Assembly (NCBI RefSeq): GCF_004614195.1
Contig: NZ_SPUM01000005.1
Coordinates: 1-49,151, forward strand
DNA from: Massilia horti
Lineage (GTDB): Bacteria > Pseudomonadota > Gammaproteobacteria > Burkholderiales > Burkholderiaceae_D
Direction: 5' to 3'
DNA: 49,151 bases
Both the position numbers and the translations under genes were made by a program. The notes beneath the pieces are model-generated. The model was not told the DNA's origin and did not search any database. It saw only the letters and a program-made list of their open reading frames with translations. Position 1 is the first letter of the stretch. Each line of letters begins with the position of its first letter. Positions 36,119 to 44,340 of this stretch are shown here, piece after piece.

Positions 36119-37225
36119 ATGCTGATTTACCTGGTCGCGGGCGCAAGGCCCAACTTCATGAAGATCGCACCGATCGTGCGTGCGCTGCAGGAGCAGCAGG
36201 TGCTCTCGTTCAAGATCATCCACACCGGCCAGCACTATGACCGCGAGATGAACGATGTGTTCTTCGAGGAGCTGGGCATCCCGCAACCGGACGTGTTCAT
36301 GGCCGCCGGCGGCGGCAGCCATGCGCAGCAGACCGCCAAGATCATGGTCGGCTTCGAGGAGCTGTGCGTGGAAGAGCGCCCGGCGGCCGTGCTGGTGGTC
36401 GGCGACGTCAATTCGACCCTGGCCTGTTCGATCGTCGCCAAGAAGCTGGGCATTCCCGTGGCCCACGTCGAAGCCGGGCTGCGCAGCGGCGACATGGCGA
36501 TGCCGGAAGAAATCAACCGCCTCGTCACCGACAGCATCTCGGACTGGTTCTTCGCCACCGAGCCGGCTGCGGTCGAGCACCTGCGCCGCGAAGGCAAGGC
36601 CGACTCGAAAATTCACTACGTCGGCCACGTCATGGTCGACAACCTGCTGTACCAGGCCGGCAAGCTGGCCCATGCCGACACCGGCGGTTTCGAAACCGTC
36701 CCATTCAAGGCCCGGGCGCTGGAACAGTATGGGCGCTACGGGGTGGTCACACTGCACCGGCCAAGCAACGTCGACGAGCCCGCAACGTTTGTGCGCATCG
36801 CCGGTGCGCTCAAGGAAATCGCGGCCGACCTGCCGCTGATTTTCCCGGTCCATCCGCGCACCCGCGCCAACCTGAACCGTTTCGGCATCGACCTGGGCCC
36901 CAACGTCACGCTGGCCGGCCCGCAGGCCTACATGGCCTTCCTCCACTTGTGGAAGGATGCGGCGGTGGTGCTGACCGACAGCGGCGGGTTGCAGGAAGAA
37001 ACGACCGCGCTCGGCGTGCCGTGCGTGACGATCCGCGAAAACACCGAGCGCCCAGTCACCATCGAGCAAGGCACCAACGTGCTGGCCGGCACCGACCCGG
37101 CAAAGATCGTCGCCGAAGTGCGCAAGGTACTGGAGGGCAAAGGCAAGCAGGGCCGCCGTCCGGAATTGTGGGATGGCAAAGCGGCAGAGCGCATCGTCGC
37201 AGTTCTGGCTAAGGAGATCGGATGA
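36119..37225 (+). CDS. wecB: UDP-N-acetylglucosamine 2-epimerase (non-hydrolysing)
   Basis: 368 residues with the typical start LIYLVAGARPNFMKIAPIVR, IIHTGQHYDREM, AHVEAGLRSGDMAMPEEINR, VVTLHRPSNVDEP, FPVHPRTRANL and TDSGGLQEETTALGVPCVTI RENTERPVT. The enzyme interconverts UDP-GlcNAc and UDP-ManNAc in the cytoplasm. No wecC dehydrogenase is found in the window, so the product may be used as ManNAc itself rather than ManNAcA. The next gene is a WecG/TagA-type transferase, overlapping by four bases, which fits use of UDP-ManNAc. A short AT-rich stretch before the ATG could hold a promoter. Confidence 0.94.
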   Translation: MLIYLVAGARPNFMKIAPIVRALQEQQVLSFKIIHTGQHYDREMNDVFFEELGIPQPDVFMAAGGGSHAQQTAKIMVGFEELCVEERPAAVLVVGDVNSTLACSIVAKKLGIPVAHVEAGLRSGDMAMPEEINRLVTDSISDWFFATEPAAVEHLRREGKADSKIHYVGHVMVDNLLYQAGKLAHADTGGFETVPFKARALEQYGRYGVVTLHRPSNVDEPATFVRIAGALKEIAADLPLIFPVHPRTRANLNRFGIDLGPNVTLAGPQAYMAFLHLWKDAAVVLTDSGGLQEETTALGVPCVTIRENTERPVTIEQGTNVLAGTDPAKIVAEVRKVLEGKGKQGRRPELWDGKAAERIVAVLAKEIG

Positions 37226-37962
37226 CCGAACGCATCACACTGATGGGCTGCCAGATCGATAATCTGTCAATGGAAGACACGCTTGGCAGGATCGAGGGAT
37301 TCATACAATCGGGCAAGCCCCATCAGCACGTGGTGGTCAATGTCGACAAGCTGGTCAAGGCCAGCCGCGATCCGGAGCTGCGCAGGATCATCAACGACTG
37401 CGCGCTGATCAATGTCGACGGCATGCCGGTCGTGTGGGCCTCGCGCCTGCTCGGCAAGCCGCTCAAGGAACGCGTGGCCGGGGTCGACCTGTTCGAGGCG
37501 CTGATGAAGCGCGCGGGCGAGAAGGGCTGGCGCGTGTTCCTGCTGGGCGCGCGCGAGGACGTGGTGTCAATGGTCGCCGAGACCTACCAGCGCAGGTATC
37601 CGCGCCTGGTGCTGGCCGGCTACCGCAACGGTTACTGGCAGGGCGAGGCCGAGGAGCAGGACGTGGTACGCCACGTCCGCGACAGCCGCGCGGACCTGCT
37701 GTTCGTGGCGATCAGCTCGCCCAAGAAAGAACAATTCCTCGGCCGCTACCAGGCCGAGATGAAGATCCCGTTCGCGATGGGCGTGGGCGGGACCTTCGAT
37801 GTGGCGATCGGGCGCGTCAAGCGCGCGCCCAGGTGGATGCAGAAGTCGGGCCTGGAATGGTTTTACCGTTTCCTGCAAGAGCCGCGCCGCATGTTTCGCC
37901 GCTACTTCATCGACGACATGGCCTTCATCTGGCTGTTGATCAAGGAAGCGGCGCGGCGCTGA
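37222..37962 (+). CDS. WecG/TagA/CpsF family glycosyltransferase (GT26)
   Basis: 246 residues. Family motifs are clear: VVNVDKLVKASRDPELRRII, NDCALINVDGMPVVWASRLL, LLFVAISSPKKEQFLGRY and FAMGVGGTFDVAIGRVKRAP followed by WMQKSGLEWFYRFLQEPRRM. The family adds ManNAc or ManNAcA (TagA, WecG) or related sugars to a lipid-linked acceptor. Since wecB precedes it with an ATGA overlap, ManNAc transfer is the best inference. The C-terminal Arg-rich helix (RRMFRRYFIDDMAFIWLLIK) would sit at the membrane surface, as in TagA. Confidence 0.92.
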   Translation: MTERITLMGCQIDNLSMEDTLGRIEGFIQSGKPHQHVVVNVDKLVKASRDPELRRIINDCALINVDGMPVVWASRLLGKPLKERVAGVDLFEALMKRAGEKGWRVFLLGAREDVVSMVAETYQRRYPRLVLAGYRNGYWQGEAEEQDVVRHVRDSRADLLFVAISSPKKEQFLGRYQAEMKIPFAMGVGGTFDVAIGRVKRAPRWMQKSGLEWFYRFLQEPRRMFRRYFIDDMAFIWLLIKEAARR

Positions 37963-38030
37963 CAGGAACAGCGTCGCAACTGGAAAGAGGAGCCGCCGGC
38001 GGCCATCCCAGTCGCTGGCGCGAGAATAGG

Positions 38031-38066
38031 CGTAGGGTGCGCACCTGTGCGCACGCGGTCAACGCC
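38031..38066. repeat. GTAGGGTGCGCAC-type palindromic repeat
   Basis: In the 199-base gap before galE. The palindrome GTGCGCAC occurs twice, at 38037-38044 and 38047-38054, separated by CT, and is preceded by CGTAGG and followed by GCGGTCAACGCC. It shares wording with the elements at 42730-42890 and 44065-44168 and looks like a member of the same extragenic repeat family. Confidence 0.55.
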
Positions 38067-38161
38067 AGCGGGCCCGCGGCGGTACCGCATGACGCGGCGC
38101 CTGCACCGCGCATCCACCTAGCGGCACGACCGACACATCGGACTTAAAGCGAGATACGACA

Positions 38162-39160
38162 ATGAAGATTTTGGTTACAGGCGGCATGGGCTACATCGGC
38201 TCACACACCGTCGTCGAATTGCAAAACGCGGGCTACGACGTGGTCGTGCTCGACAACCTGTCCAACGCACAAGCGTCGGTGCAGGACCGCATAGAAAAGA
38301 TCACGGGCAAAAGCTTCGTGTTCGAGCAGGCCGACATCCGCGACCGCGCGGCGATGGAGCGCATCTTCGGCGCACATCAGATCGGCGCGGTGATCCACTT
38401 CGCGGGTCTGAAGGCCGTGGGCGAATCGGTATCCCAGCCGCTGCGCTACTACGACAACAACGTCTCGGGCAGCGTGGTGCTGTTCGAGACGATGGAAAAG
38501 TTCGGCGTCAAGACCCTGGTGTTTTCCTCGTCGGCCACGGTGTACGGCGACCCGGCCTCGGTACCGATCCGCGAGGACTTTCCGTTATCAGCCACCAACC
38601 CATACGGGCGCAGCAAGCTGATGATCGAGGACATCCTGCGCGACCTGTACAAGGCGCAAGCCGACTGGCACATCGCGCTGCTGCGCTACTTCAACCCGGT
38701 CGGCGCCCACGAAAGCGGCCTGATCGGCGAAGAGCCGAGCGGCATCCCCAACAACCTCGTGCCCTACATCGCGCAAGTGGCGAGTGGGCAACGCGAAAAG
38801 CTCTCGGTGTTCGGCGGCGACTACCCGACCCCGGACGGCACCGGCATGCGCGACTACATCCATGTGGTCGACCTTGCGATAGGTCATGTCAAAACACTCG
38901 ACAAGCTAGCGACAGGCCCGGGTCTGGTTACGTACAATCTTGGCACCGGGCGCGGCAACAGTGTGCTGGAAATGGTGCGCGCATTCGAGGCAGCCTGCGG
39001 CAAGACCATCCCCTACCAGATCGTCGCCCGCCGCCCGGGAGATATTGCCAAGTGCTATGCGGACCCGAGCCGCGCGCGCGACGAACTGGGCTGGACCGCC
39101 AAGCGCGATATCGCGCAAATGTGCGCCGATTCCTGGCGCTATCAGTCAACAGCGAAGTAA
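38162..39160 (+). CDS. galE: UDP-glucose 4-epimerase
   Basis: 332 residues, an extended short-chain dehydrogenase. NAD-binding [19 protein letters not shown], the SSSATVYG serine motif, and catalytic Tyr148/Lys152 in [11 protein letters not shown] are all present; [12 protein letters not shown] and [14 protein letters not shown] are GalE signatures. It interconverts UDP-glucose and UDP-galactose, and possibly the N-acetyl forms. It would supply UDP-Gal or UDP-GalNAc to the EPS. It begins after a 199-base gap holding a repeat element, so it may start a new transcription unit with the two nucleotide-sugar genes downstream. Confidence 0.95.
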   Translation: MKILVTGGMGYIGSHTVVELQNAGYDVVVLDNLSNAQASVQDRIEKITGKSFVFEQADIRDRAAMERIFGAHQIGAVIHFAGLKAVGESVSQPLRYYDNNVSGSVVLFETMEKFGVKTLVFSSSATVYGDPASVPIREDFPLSATNPYGRSKLMIEDILRDLYKAQADWHIALLRYFNPVGAHESGLIGEEPSGIPNNLVPYIAQVASGQREKLSVFGGDYPTPDGTGMRDYIHVVDLAIGHVKTLDKLATGPGLVTYNLGTGRGNSVLEMVRAFEAACGKTIPYQIVARRPGDIAKCYADPSRARDELGWTAKRDIAQMCADSWRYQSTAK

Positions 39161-39259
39161 GAGGTTGTTTCAAATGAGCAGGGCAAGGCGCGGCGACGAA
39201 GACCTGCAGTTGCACGGCAAGGAGCCGCAACGCAGCCATGCTCATTTTGGAGCGACCTC
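39161..39259. repeat. 99-bp element with terminal inverted repeats
   Basis: The element starts on the base after the galE stop. Its 20-21-bp ends, 39161-39180 (GAGGTTGTTTCAAATGAGCA) and 39239-39259, are inverted copies with three transitions and one indel. Inside, two imperfect direct repeats begin GCAAGGCGCGG and GCAAGGAGCCG. The size and ends suggest a MITE-like or palindromic extragenic element. No transposase is present. Confidence 0.7.
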
Positions 39260-39278
39260 TAGCACAAAGGACGGTCTG

Positions 39279-40445
39279 ATGAAAGCAATGATTCTCGCGG
39301 CAGGGAAGGGCACCCGTGTGCGCCCGCTTACCTACGACCTGCCCAAACCGATGATTCCCCTGCTGGGCAAGCCGGTAATGGCTTACCTGGTCGAACACCT
39401 GCGCAGGCACGGCGTGACCGAGATCATGGTCAACGTCAGCTACCTGCACGAAAAGATCGAAGAATATTTCGGCGAGGGCGAGCAGTTCGGCGTCCAGATC
39501 GGCTATTCGTTCGAAGGCTACATGAAGGACGGCGAGGTCGTGCCCGAACCGATCGGCTCGGCCGGCGGCATGAAGAAGATCCAGGAATTCGGCGGCTTTT
39601 TCGACGACACCACGATCGTGCTGTGCGGCGACGCGCTGATCGACCTGGACCTGAAGGCGGCATTGCTCGAACACCGCCGCAAGGGCGCGCTGGCATCGGT
39701 GATCACCAAGGAAGTGCCGTGGGACAAAGTATCGAGCTATGGCGTGGTGGTGTCCGACGCGGACGGGCGCATCACCCGTTTCCAGGAAAAGCCGGAGCGC
39801 GACCAGGCGCTGTCGAACTACATCTCGACCGGCATCTACATCTTCGAGCCGGAGGTGATCGACCTGATTCCGTCAGGCGTGCCGTTCGACATTGGTTCGC
39901 AGCTGTTTCCGCTGCTGGCCGAACGCGGCATGCCGTTCTACGCCCAGCGCCGCCCGTTCAACTGGCTCGACATCGGCAGCGTGACCGACTACTGGGAAGT
40001 GCTGCAAAACGTGCTGACCGGCGAGGTCTACAACATGAATGTGCCCGGCATCCAGATCGAGCCGGGCCTGTGGGTGGGCTTGAACACCAGCATCGACTTC
40101 AATTCCACCACCATCGTCGGCCCGGTCTACATCGGCTCTGGTGTAAAGATCGAGTCCGGCGTGACGATCGTCGGCCCGACCTGGATCGGACACGGCAGCC
40201 ACATCTGCGAAGGCGCAGAGATTGTGCGCAGTGTGCTGTTCGAATACACTCGCGTGCTGGACAATGTCGTCTTGAACGAAATGATCGTTTTCAAGGACTA
40301 CAGCATTGACCGCGCCGGCGAAATGAAGCACGCGTCGGAGTACTCGTCGCACGAATGGCTCAATGCACGCGACCGGCGCCGCAGTAGCCGAAAAGCATTG
40401 GCAAACGAAAGTAATTCAAAAATAGAGAAAGCGAAAGCCGCATGA
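39279..40445 (+). CDS. Sugar nucleotidyltransferase, mannose-1-phosphate guanylyltransferase-like
   Basis: 388 residues from ATG 39279, with AAGGA upstream; the longer open frame before it is the repeat element and galE tail. The N-terminal nucleotidyltransferase domain begins MKAMILAAGKGTRVRPLTYD followed by LPKPMIPLLGKPVMAYL, with VLCGDALIDLDL as the metal-binding region and FQEKPER as the sugar-binding lysine region. The C-terminal third is a left-handed beta-helix of hexapeptide repeats (VGPVYIGSGVKIESGVTIVG). This architecture is found in GDP-mannose pyrophosphorylases and glucose-1-phosphate transferases of two-domain type. The substrate is uncertain. Its stop overlaps the manC start. 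Confidence 0.85.
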   Translation: MKAMILAAGKGTRVRPLTYDLPKPMIPLLGKPVMAYLVEHLRRHGVTEIMVNVSYLHEKIEEYFGEGEQFGVQIGYSFEGYMKDGEVVPEPIGSAGGMKKIQEFGGFFDDTTIVLCGDALIDLDLKAALLEHRRKGALASVITKEVPWDKVSSYGVVVSDADGRITRFQEKPERDQALSNYISTGIYIFEPEVIDLIPSGVPFDIGSQLFPLLAERGMPFYAQRRPFNWLDIGSVTDYWEVLQNVLTGEVYNMNVPGIQIEPGLWVGLNTSIDFNSTTIVGPVYIGSGVKIESGVTIVGPTWIGHGSHICEGAEIVRSVLFEYTRVLDNVVLNEMIVFKDYSIDRAGEMKHASEYSSHEWLNARDRRRSSRKALANESNSKIEKAKAA

Positions 40446-41860
40446 AAATCTACCCAGTCATCCTCTCCGGCGGTGCCGGCACGCGCTTGTGGCCGCTCTC
40501 GCGCGCGGTCATGCCCAAGCAGCTGTTGCCGCTTGTCTCAGACAAGACCATGCTGCAGGAAACCGCGCTGCGGGTGTCTGGCTGGCCGGGGCTGATGGCG
40601 CCGCTGGTCGTCTGCGGCAACGAGCACCGCTTCCTGGTGGCCGAGCAACTGCGCGAAGCGGGCGTGACGCCGCTGGGCATCCTGCTCGAGCCGGTCGGCC
40701 GCAACACCGCTCCCGCGGTCGCGGCCGCCGCGCACTACCTGAAGGCACTCGATCCCGAGGCGGTGATGCTGGTGCTGCCCGCCGACCACGTCATCCTCGA
40801 CAACGAAGCGTTCAAGGCTGCCGTCGAGCGCGCGGCCGACCTGGTCTCGCGCGGGGCGCTGGCGACCTTCGGCATCGTGCCGCAGTCGCCGGAAACCGGC
40901 TACGGCTACATCCGCCGCGGCGCGCTGGCCGACGGCGCGAGCGATTGCTACCAGGTCGAGCGCTTCGTCGAAAAGCCGGACCGCTCCACCGCCGAAGCCT
41001 TCGTCGCCGACGGTGGCTACTACTGGAACAGCGGCATGTTCCTGTTCATGGCCGCCGGCTACCTGTCGGAGCTGGCCAAGTTCAATCCCGAGATCGCGTC
41101 GGCGGCCGAAGCGGCGATGCGCACCGGCTACCGCGATCTCGATTTCTGCCGCCTGGACGAAGCCGCATTTGCCGCCTGCCCGTCCGATTCGATCGACTAC
41201 GCGGTCATGGAGCGCACGCGCGATGCCGTGGTGGTGCCGGCCGACATCGGCTGGAGCGATGTCGGTTCGTGGTCGGCGCTGTGGGAAGTGCAGCGCCGCG
41301 ACGAGAGCGGCAACACCCAGCGCGGCGACGTCTACCTCGATGGCGTGTCCAACTCGCTGGTGCGCGCCGAAAGCAGGATCGTGGCCGTGGTGGGCGTGGA
41401 GAACCTGGTGGTGGTCGAGACGCCGGACGCGGTGCTGGTGGCGCACAAGGACCAGGTCCAGCGCGTCAAGCACATCGTCGACCACCTCAAGTCCAAGGAG
41501 CGTACCGAGCACCTGCACCACACGCGCGTGTACCGTCCGTGGGGCTACTACGAAGGCATCGATGCGGGCGAGCGCTTCCAGGTCAAGCGCATCACGGTCA
41601 AGCCGGGCGAAAAATTGTCGCTGCAGATGCACCACCACCGCGCCGAGCACTGGGTGGTGGTCTCGGGCACCGCGCGCGTGACCTGCGGCGAGACCGTCAG
41701 CCTGCTGTCGGAAAACGAATCGACCTACATCCCGATCGGCATGAACCATCGCCTTGAAAATCCGGGCAAGCTGCCGCTGCACATCATCGAAGTGCAGTCC
41801 GGCAGCTACCTGGGCGAAGACGACATCGTGCGTTTCGAGGACATCTACAAGCGCGCATAA
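40442..41860 (+). CDS. manC: Bifunctional mannose-1-phosphate guanylyltransferase / mannose-6-phosphate isomerase
   Basis: 472 residues, the length usual for the type II enzyme (AlgA/ManC/CpsB). The pyrophosphorylase motif YPVILSGGAGTRLWPLSRAV then MPKQLLPL is at the start, with VLPADHVI and FVEKPDR further on. The C-terminal cupin domain carries VYRPWGYYEGIDAGERFQVK, then PGEKLSLQMHHHRAEHWVVV, whose histidines bind the metal for the isomerase step. It makes mannose-6-phosphate and GDP-mannose, the substrate of gmd and of mannosyltransferases. A phosphomannomutase is not in the window and must be encoded elsewhere. It is the last gene of the galE-nucleotidyltransferase-manC group. Confidence 0.94.
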   Translation: MKIYPVILSGGAGTRLWPLSRAVMPKQLLPLVSDKTMLQETALRVSGWPGLMAPLVVCGNEHRFLVAEQLREAGVTPLGILLEPVGRNTAPAVAAAAHYLKALDPEAVMLVLPADHVILDNEAFKAAVERAADLVSRGALATFGIVPQSPETGYGYIRRGALADGASDCYQVERFVEKPDRSTAEAFVADGGYYWNSGMFLFMAAGYLSELAKFNPEIASAAEAAMRTGYRDLDFCRLDEAAFAACPSDSIDYAVMERTRDAVVVPADIGWSDVGSWSALWEVQRRDESGNTQRGDVYLDGVSNSLVRAESRIVAVVGVENLVVVETPDAVLVAHKDQVQRVKHIVDHLKSKERTEHLHHTRVYRPWGYYEGIDAGERFQVKRITVKPGEKLSLQMHHHRAEHWVVVSGTARVTCGETVSLLSENESTYIPIGMNHRLENPGKLPLHIIEVQSGSYLGEDDIVRFEDIYKRA

Positions 41861-41874
41861 GCGCCTCGTGGACA

Positions 41875-41891
41875 CGGGCGCCTCGCGCCCG
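41875..41891 (+). terminator. Weak hairpin after manC
   Basis: CGGGCG and CGCCCG form a six-base-pair stem around CCTCG, 14 bases after the manC stop. No T-tract follows, so termination here is only a possibility. Confidence 0.3.
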
Positions 41892-41977
41892 GCCGTTGTT
41901 CAATAGTGCGAGCGGCAGCACATGCATGGGCATACAATGAACCGACGGGTTGAGAATTCGATCGCGGAGGTATGACC

Positions 41978-42697
41978 ATGAAAACCATCATTGCAGCAGG
42001 CACCCTGGCCTGCGTGCTGGCCGGCTTCAGCGCGCAGGCATACGCCCAGGCCACGGGCACGGGCAGCAGCCTGCTCGATGACAGCGGGCGGCGCCAGCTC
42101 GAACGCTGGCTGGGGCGAGGCGAATTCACCTTCAACAACGTGTTCACGCTGCAGCCTGGCGACACCTCGCTCGATTTCCACGCCGCCGTCGACGGCAAGG
42201 GTGAAACCTTCACGCTGCTGCAGGTCACCAACCAGCTCGGCGATACCTACCTGGTGGGCGGCTACAACCCGCAAAGCTGGTCATCCACCGACGGCTGGCA
42301 CGTCACCGACCCCGACTACCTGCGTACGGCCTTCCTGTTTAACATGACCGTGCCCGCCGTGTACCGGCAGGTGCCATCCACCTACATTCTTCCCAGCCAG
42401 GGCTCGCGCCAGACCTACAACGCCGCCGATCACGGCCCCACCTTCGGCGCCGGTCCGGACCTGTTCGTCAACAGCGCGCTCGATACCGCCATTTCCTGGC
42501 AGCTCACCTACGGCGACCCGCTTGATGAGGGCAAGAGCATCATTGACCGCAGCACCGGCGGCCAGTTCGTGCGAATCAATGCCATGGAGCTGTACACGCT
42601 GGCGCCGATTCCCGAGCCGGAGCAGGCAGGCATGCTGGCGGCCGGACTGGCGCTGCTCGGCTGGCGGTTACGGCGGCGCCGTTCGCTTGTCGAATAG
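41978..42697 (+). CDS. PEP-CTERM protein with a TLDc-like domain
   Basis: 239 residues from ATG 41978, seven bases after GGAGG (41966-41970); the ATG at 41972 is too close to it. A signal peptide (MKTIIAAGTLACVLAGFSAQ AYAQ) leads to a domain resembling TLDc: TFTLLQVTNQLGDTYLVGGY, a W-rich NPQSWSSTDGWHV, TAFLFNMTVPAVYR, and GPTFGAGPDLFVNSAL followed by SWQLTYGDP. The C-terminus has the exosortase sorting signal PIPEPEQ, a hydrophobic helix (AGMLAAGLALLGW) and an Arg-rich tail (RLRRRRS). It is a probable substrate of the exosortase at 20336. The function of secreted TLDc-like domains is unknown to me. Confidence 0.85.
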   Translation: MKTIIAAGTLACVLAGFSAQAYAQATGTGSSLLDDSGRRQLERWLGRGEFTFNNVFTLQPGDTSLDFHAAVDGKGETFTLLQVTNQLGDTYLVGGYNPQSWSSTDGWHVTDPDYLRTAFLFNMTVPAVYRQVPSTYILPSQGSRQTYNAADHGPTFGAGPDLFVNSALDTAISWQLTYGDPLDEGKSIIDRSTGGQFVRINAMELYTLAPIPEPEQAGMLAAGLALLGWRLRRRRSLVE

Positions 42698-42729
42698 AAG
42701 TCCTGAAAATCGGCATGGCCGCGTTGCTA

Positions 42730-42890
42730 CGTAGGGTGGGCAGGTTTCCCGCCCACGCGTTCAACGGACACGGAAACTGTTCGGATATGGGCGATCATCG
42801 CTGAACGCCCACGCGTTCAACGAACATGGAACCTGTTCGGTATGGCCGATCATCGTTGAACGCGTGGGCGGGAGACCCGCCCACCCTACG
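42730..42890. repeat. 161-bp palindromic element with 37-bp inverted arms and an internal direct repeat
   Basis: Arms 42730-42766 and 42854-42890 are complementary with two mismatches; they begin and end with CGTAGGGTGGGC / GCCCACCCTACG. Inside, a 56-base unit (42751-42806) is repeated directly as a 55-base unit (42807-42861), with a one-base length difference and several substitutions. The GTAGGGTGGGC ends resemble repetitive extragenic sequences that I recall from many proteobacteria. The transcript could form a long hairpin between the PEP-CTERM gene and the following TIGR03790-like gene. Confidence 0.85.
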
Positions 42891-43002
42891 AAACCCATCC
42901 GGTGACAACGCGATTTGAAATGGTCTATCGGGCAGGCTCTGCGCTTGCGGTCGTGGCATGATAACGGCAGTGTCCGTCAACCTTGCCATCGACAACCACT
43001 TC

Positions 43003-44034
43003 ATGACACCGTTCTCGCGCCCATACCTCTACCTGCTGTTTCTCCTGCTCGGCAGCGCCGGCAGTGCATCCGCCCAATTCGTGTCCGCCGGCCCGCTGCA
43101 ACCCCGACAGCTAGCAATCGTCATCAATGACGACGAGCCCAACAGCGTGGAGGTCGGCGATTACTACCGCAAGCGCCGCAACATTCCGCCCGAGAACGTC
43201 GTCCACGTGCGCATCCCCGGCAAGCCGCGCAGCTTGTCGCCCGAACGCTTCGCCCAGCTCAAGTCGCACATCGACGCAGCCCTGGGACCACAGGTGCAGG
43301 CCGTGCTGATGATCTGGACCGCGCCCTACGCGGTTGAATGCAATTCCCTCACCGGCGCCTACACGCTCGGCTTCGATCCGGCCCAGTGCGCCAAGACCTG
43401 CGCGGCCGGCCGTCCCAGCGCCTACTTCAATTCCGGCACGCGCCGCCCGTTCAGCGAACTGGGGCTGCGCCTGTCGATGCTGCTGCCCACCGAATCGGTG
43501 CAGCAAGCCAAGGCGCTGATCGACCGCGGCGTGGCCAGCGGCTTTCGCGTGGTGCCGGCCAGCGCCTACTACCTGACCACGTCGGAGACCTCGCGCAACT
43601 CGCGGGCGCAGTTCTTTCCACAGGCAGGCAAGATTGCGGCCAGGAAGCTCACCACTAAGCGCCTCGCATCCGATGCGCTGGAAAACGTGCACGACATCAT
43701 CATCTACCAGACCGGCATGGCCCAGGTCGCCAAACTGGAGACCCTCGGCTTCGTGCCGGGCGCGCTGGCCGATCACCTGACCTCGCTTGGCGGCGACCTG
43801 CTGGGCGAGGGCCAGATGAGCAGCCTGCGCTGGCTGGAGGCGGGCGCCACCGCCAGCTATGGCTCGGTCAGCGAACCGTGCAACTACTGGCAGAAATTCC
43901 CCAATCCCGCCGTGCTGCTCAAGCACTACGTGCAGGGCGACAGCGCGATTGAAGCCTACTGGAAGAGTGTCGCCTGGCCGACCCAGGGGCTGTTCATCGG
44001 CGAACCGCTGGCCGCGCCGTACCGGGCACGATAG
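43003..44034 (+). CDS. Secreted TIGR03790-like protein
   Basis: 343 residues from ATG 43003, which yields a normal signal peptide (MTPFSRPYLYLLFLLLGSAG SASA); an in-frame ATG at 42958 would add 15 residues. The mature protein begins QLAIVINDDEPNSVEVGDYY RKRRNIPPENVVHVR, the hallmark start of the TIGR03790 family, with VQAVLMIWTAPYAVEC, DIIIYQTGMAQ and WLEAGATASYGSVSEPC later. The family is widespread in bacteria that have exosortase systems but its function is unknown. Several cysteines suggest disulfides. It stands between two palindromic repeat regions, so it is probably monocistronic. Confidence 0.82.
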   Translation: MTPFSRPYLYLLFLLLGSAGSASAQFVSAGPLQPRQLAIVINDDEPNSVEVGDYYRKRRNIPPENVVHVRIPGKPRSLSPERFAQLKSHIDAALGPQVQAVLMIWTAPYAVECNSLTGAYTLGFDPAQCAKTCAAGRPSAYFNSGTRRPFSELGLRLSMLLPTESVQQAKALIDRGVASGFRVVPASAYYLTTSETSRNSRAQFFPQAGKIAARKLTTKRLASDALENVHDIIIYQTGMAQVAKLETLGFVPGALADHLTSLGGDLLGEGQMSSLRWLEAGATASYGSVSEPCNYWQKFPNPAVLLKHYVQGDSAIEAYWKSVAWPTQGLFIGEPLAAPYRAR

Positions 44035-44064
44035 CGGACGCGGCAACCGAGGGCGCCTGATACC

Positions 44065-44168
44065 GTAGGGGGCGCGCGGCCGGCGAGGACCCCTGCGCAC
44101 GCGGTACGTGTGCGTGCCAACGCCAACGATATTCATCCGTACCGCGTGCGCCCGGGTGCGCACCCTAC
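44065..44168. repeat. GTAGGG-type palindromic element
   Basis: Begins GTAGGGGGCGCG and ends with the complementary GGTGCGCACCCTAC-type sequence. Inside, GCGCACGCGGTACG (44095-44108) and CGTACCGCGTGCGC (44138-44151) form a perfect 14-base inverted repeat around 29 bases. It fills much of the 306-base gap between the TIGR03790-like gene and the nuclease and appears related to the elements at 38031 and 42730. Confidence 0.7.
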
Positions 44169-44277
44169 ATAGGCGGCCCGCGCAACCGCCTGTCCCGCAC
44201 CCCATCCCGTCGAGTCCGCTTGGTCCACACGGACTAATCCTTGGTCATCATGTTGTCAATTTGCGCATTTAATATGG

Positions 44278-44308
44278 TTTTGCTAATGGAAATTTTCCTT
44301 TTGCTAAC
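44278..44308 (+). promoter_or_regulatory. Spaced direct repeats TTTTGCTAA upstream of the nuclease
   Basis: TTTTGCTAA at 44278-44286 and 44299-44307, 21 bases apart, lie in an AT-rich segment 33-63 bases before the nuclease start. Two-helical-turn spacing is what a dimeric or tandem activator site would show. No regulator can be named. Confidence 0.35.
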
Positions 44309-44340
44309 AATCGCGCGACAACTTTCTCTCGGGATATCTC

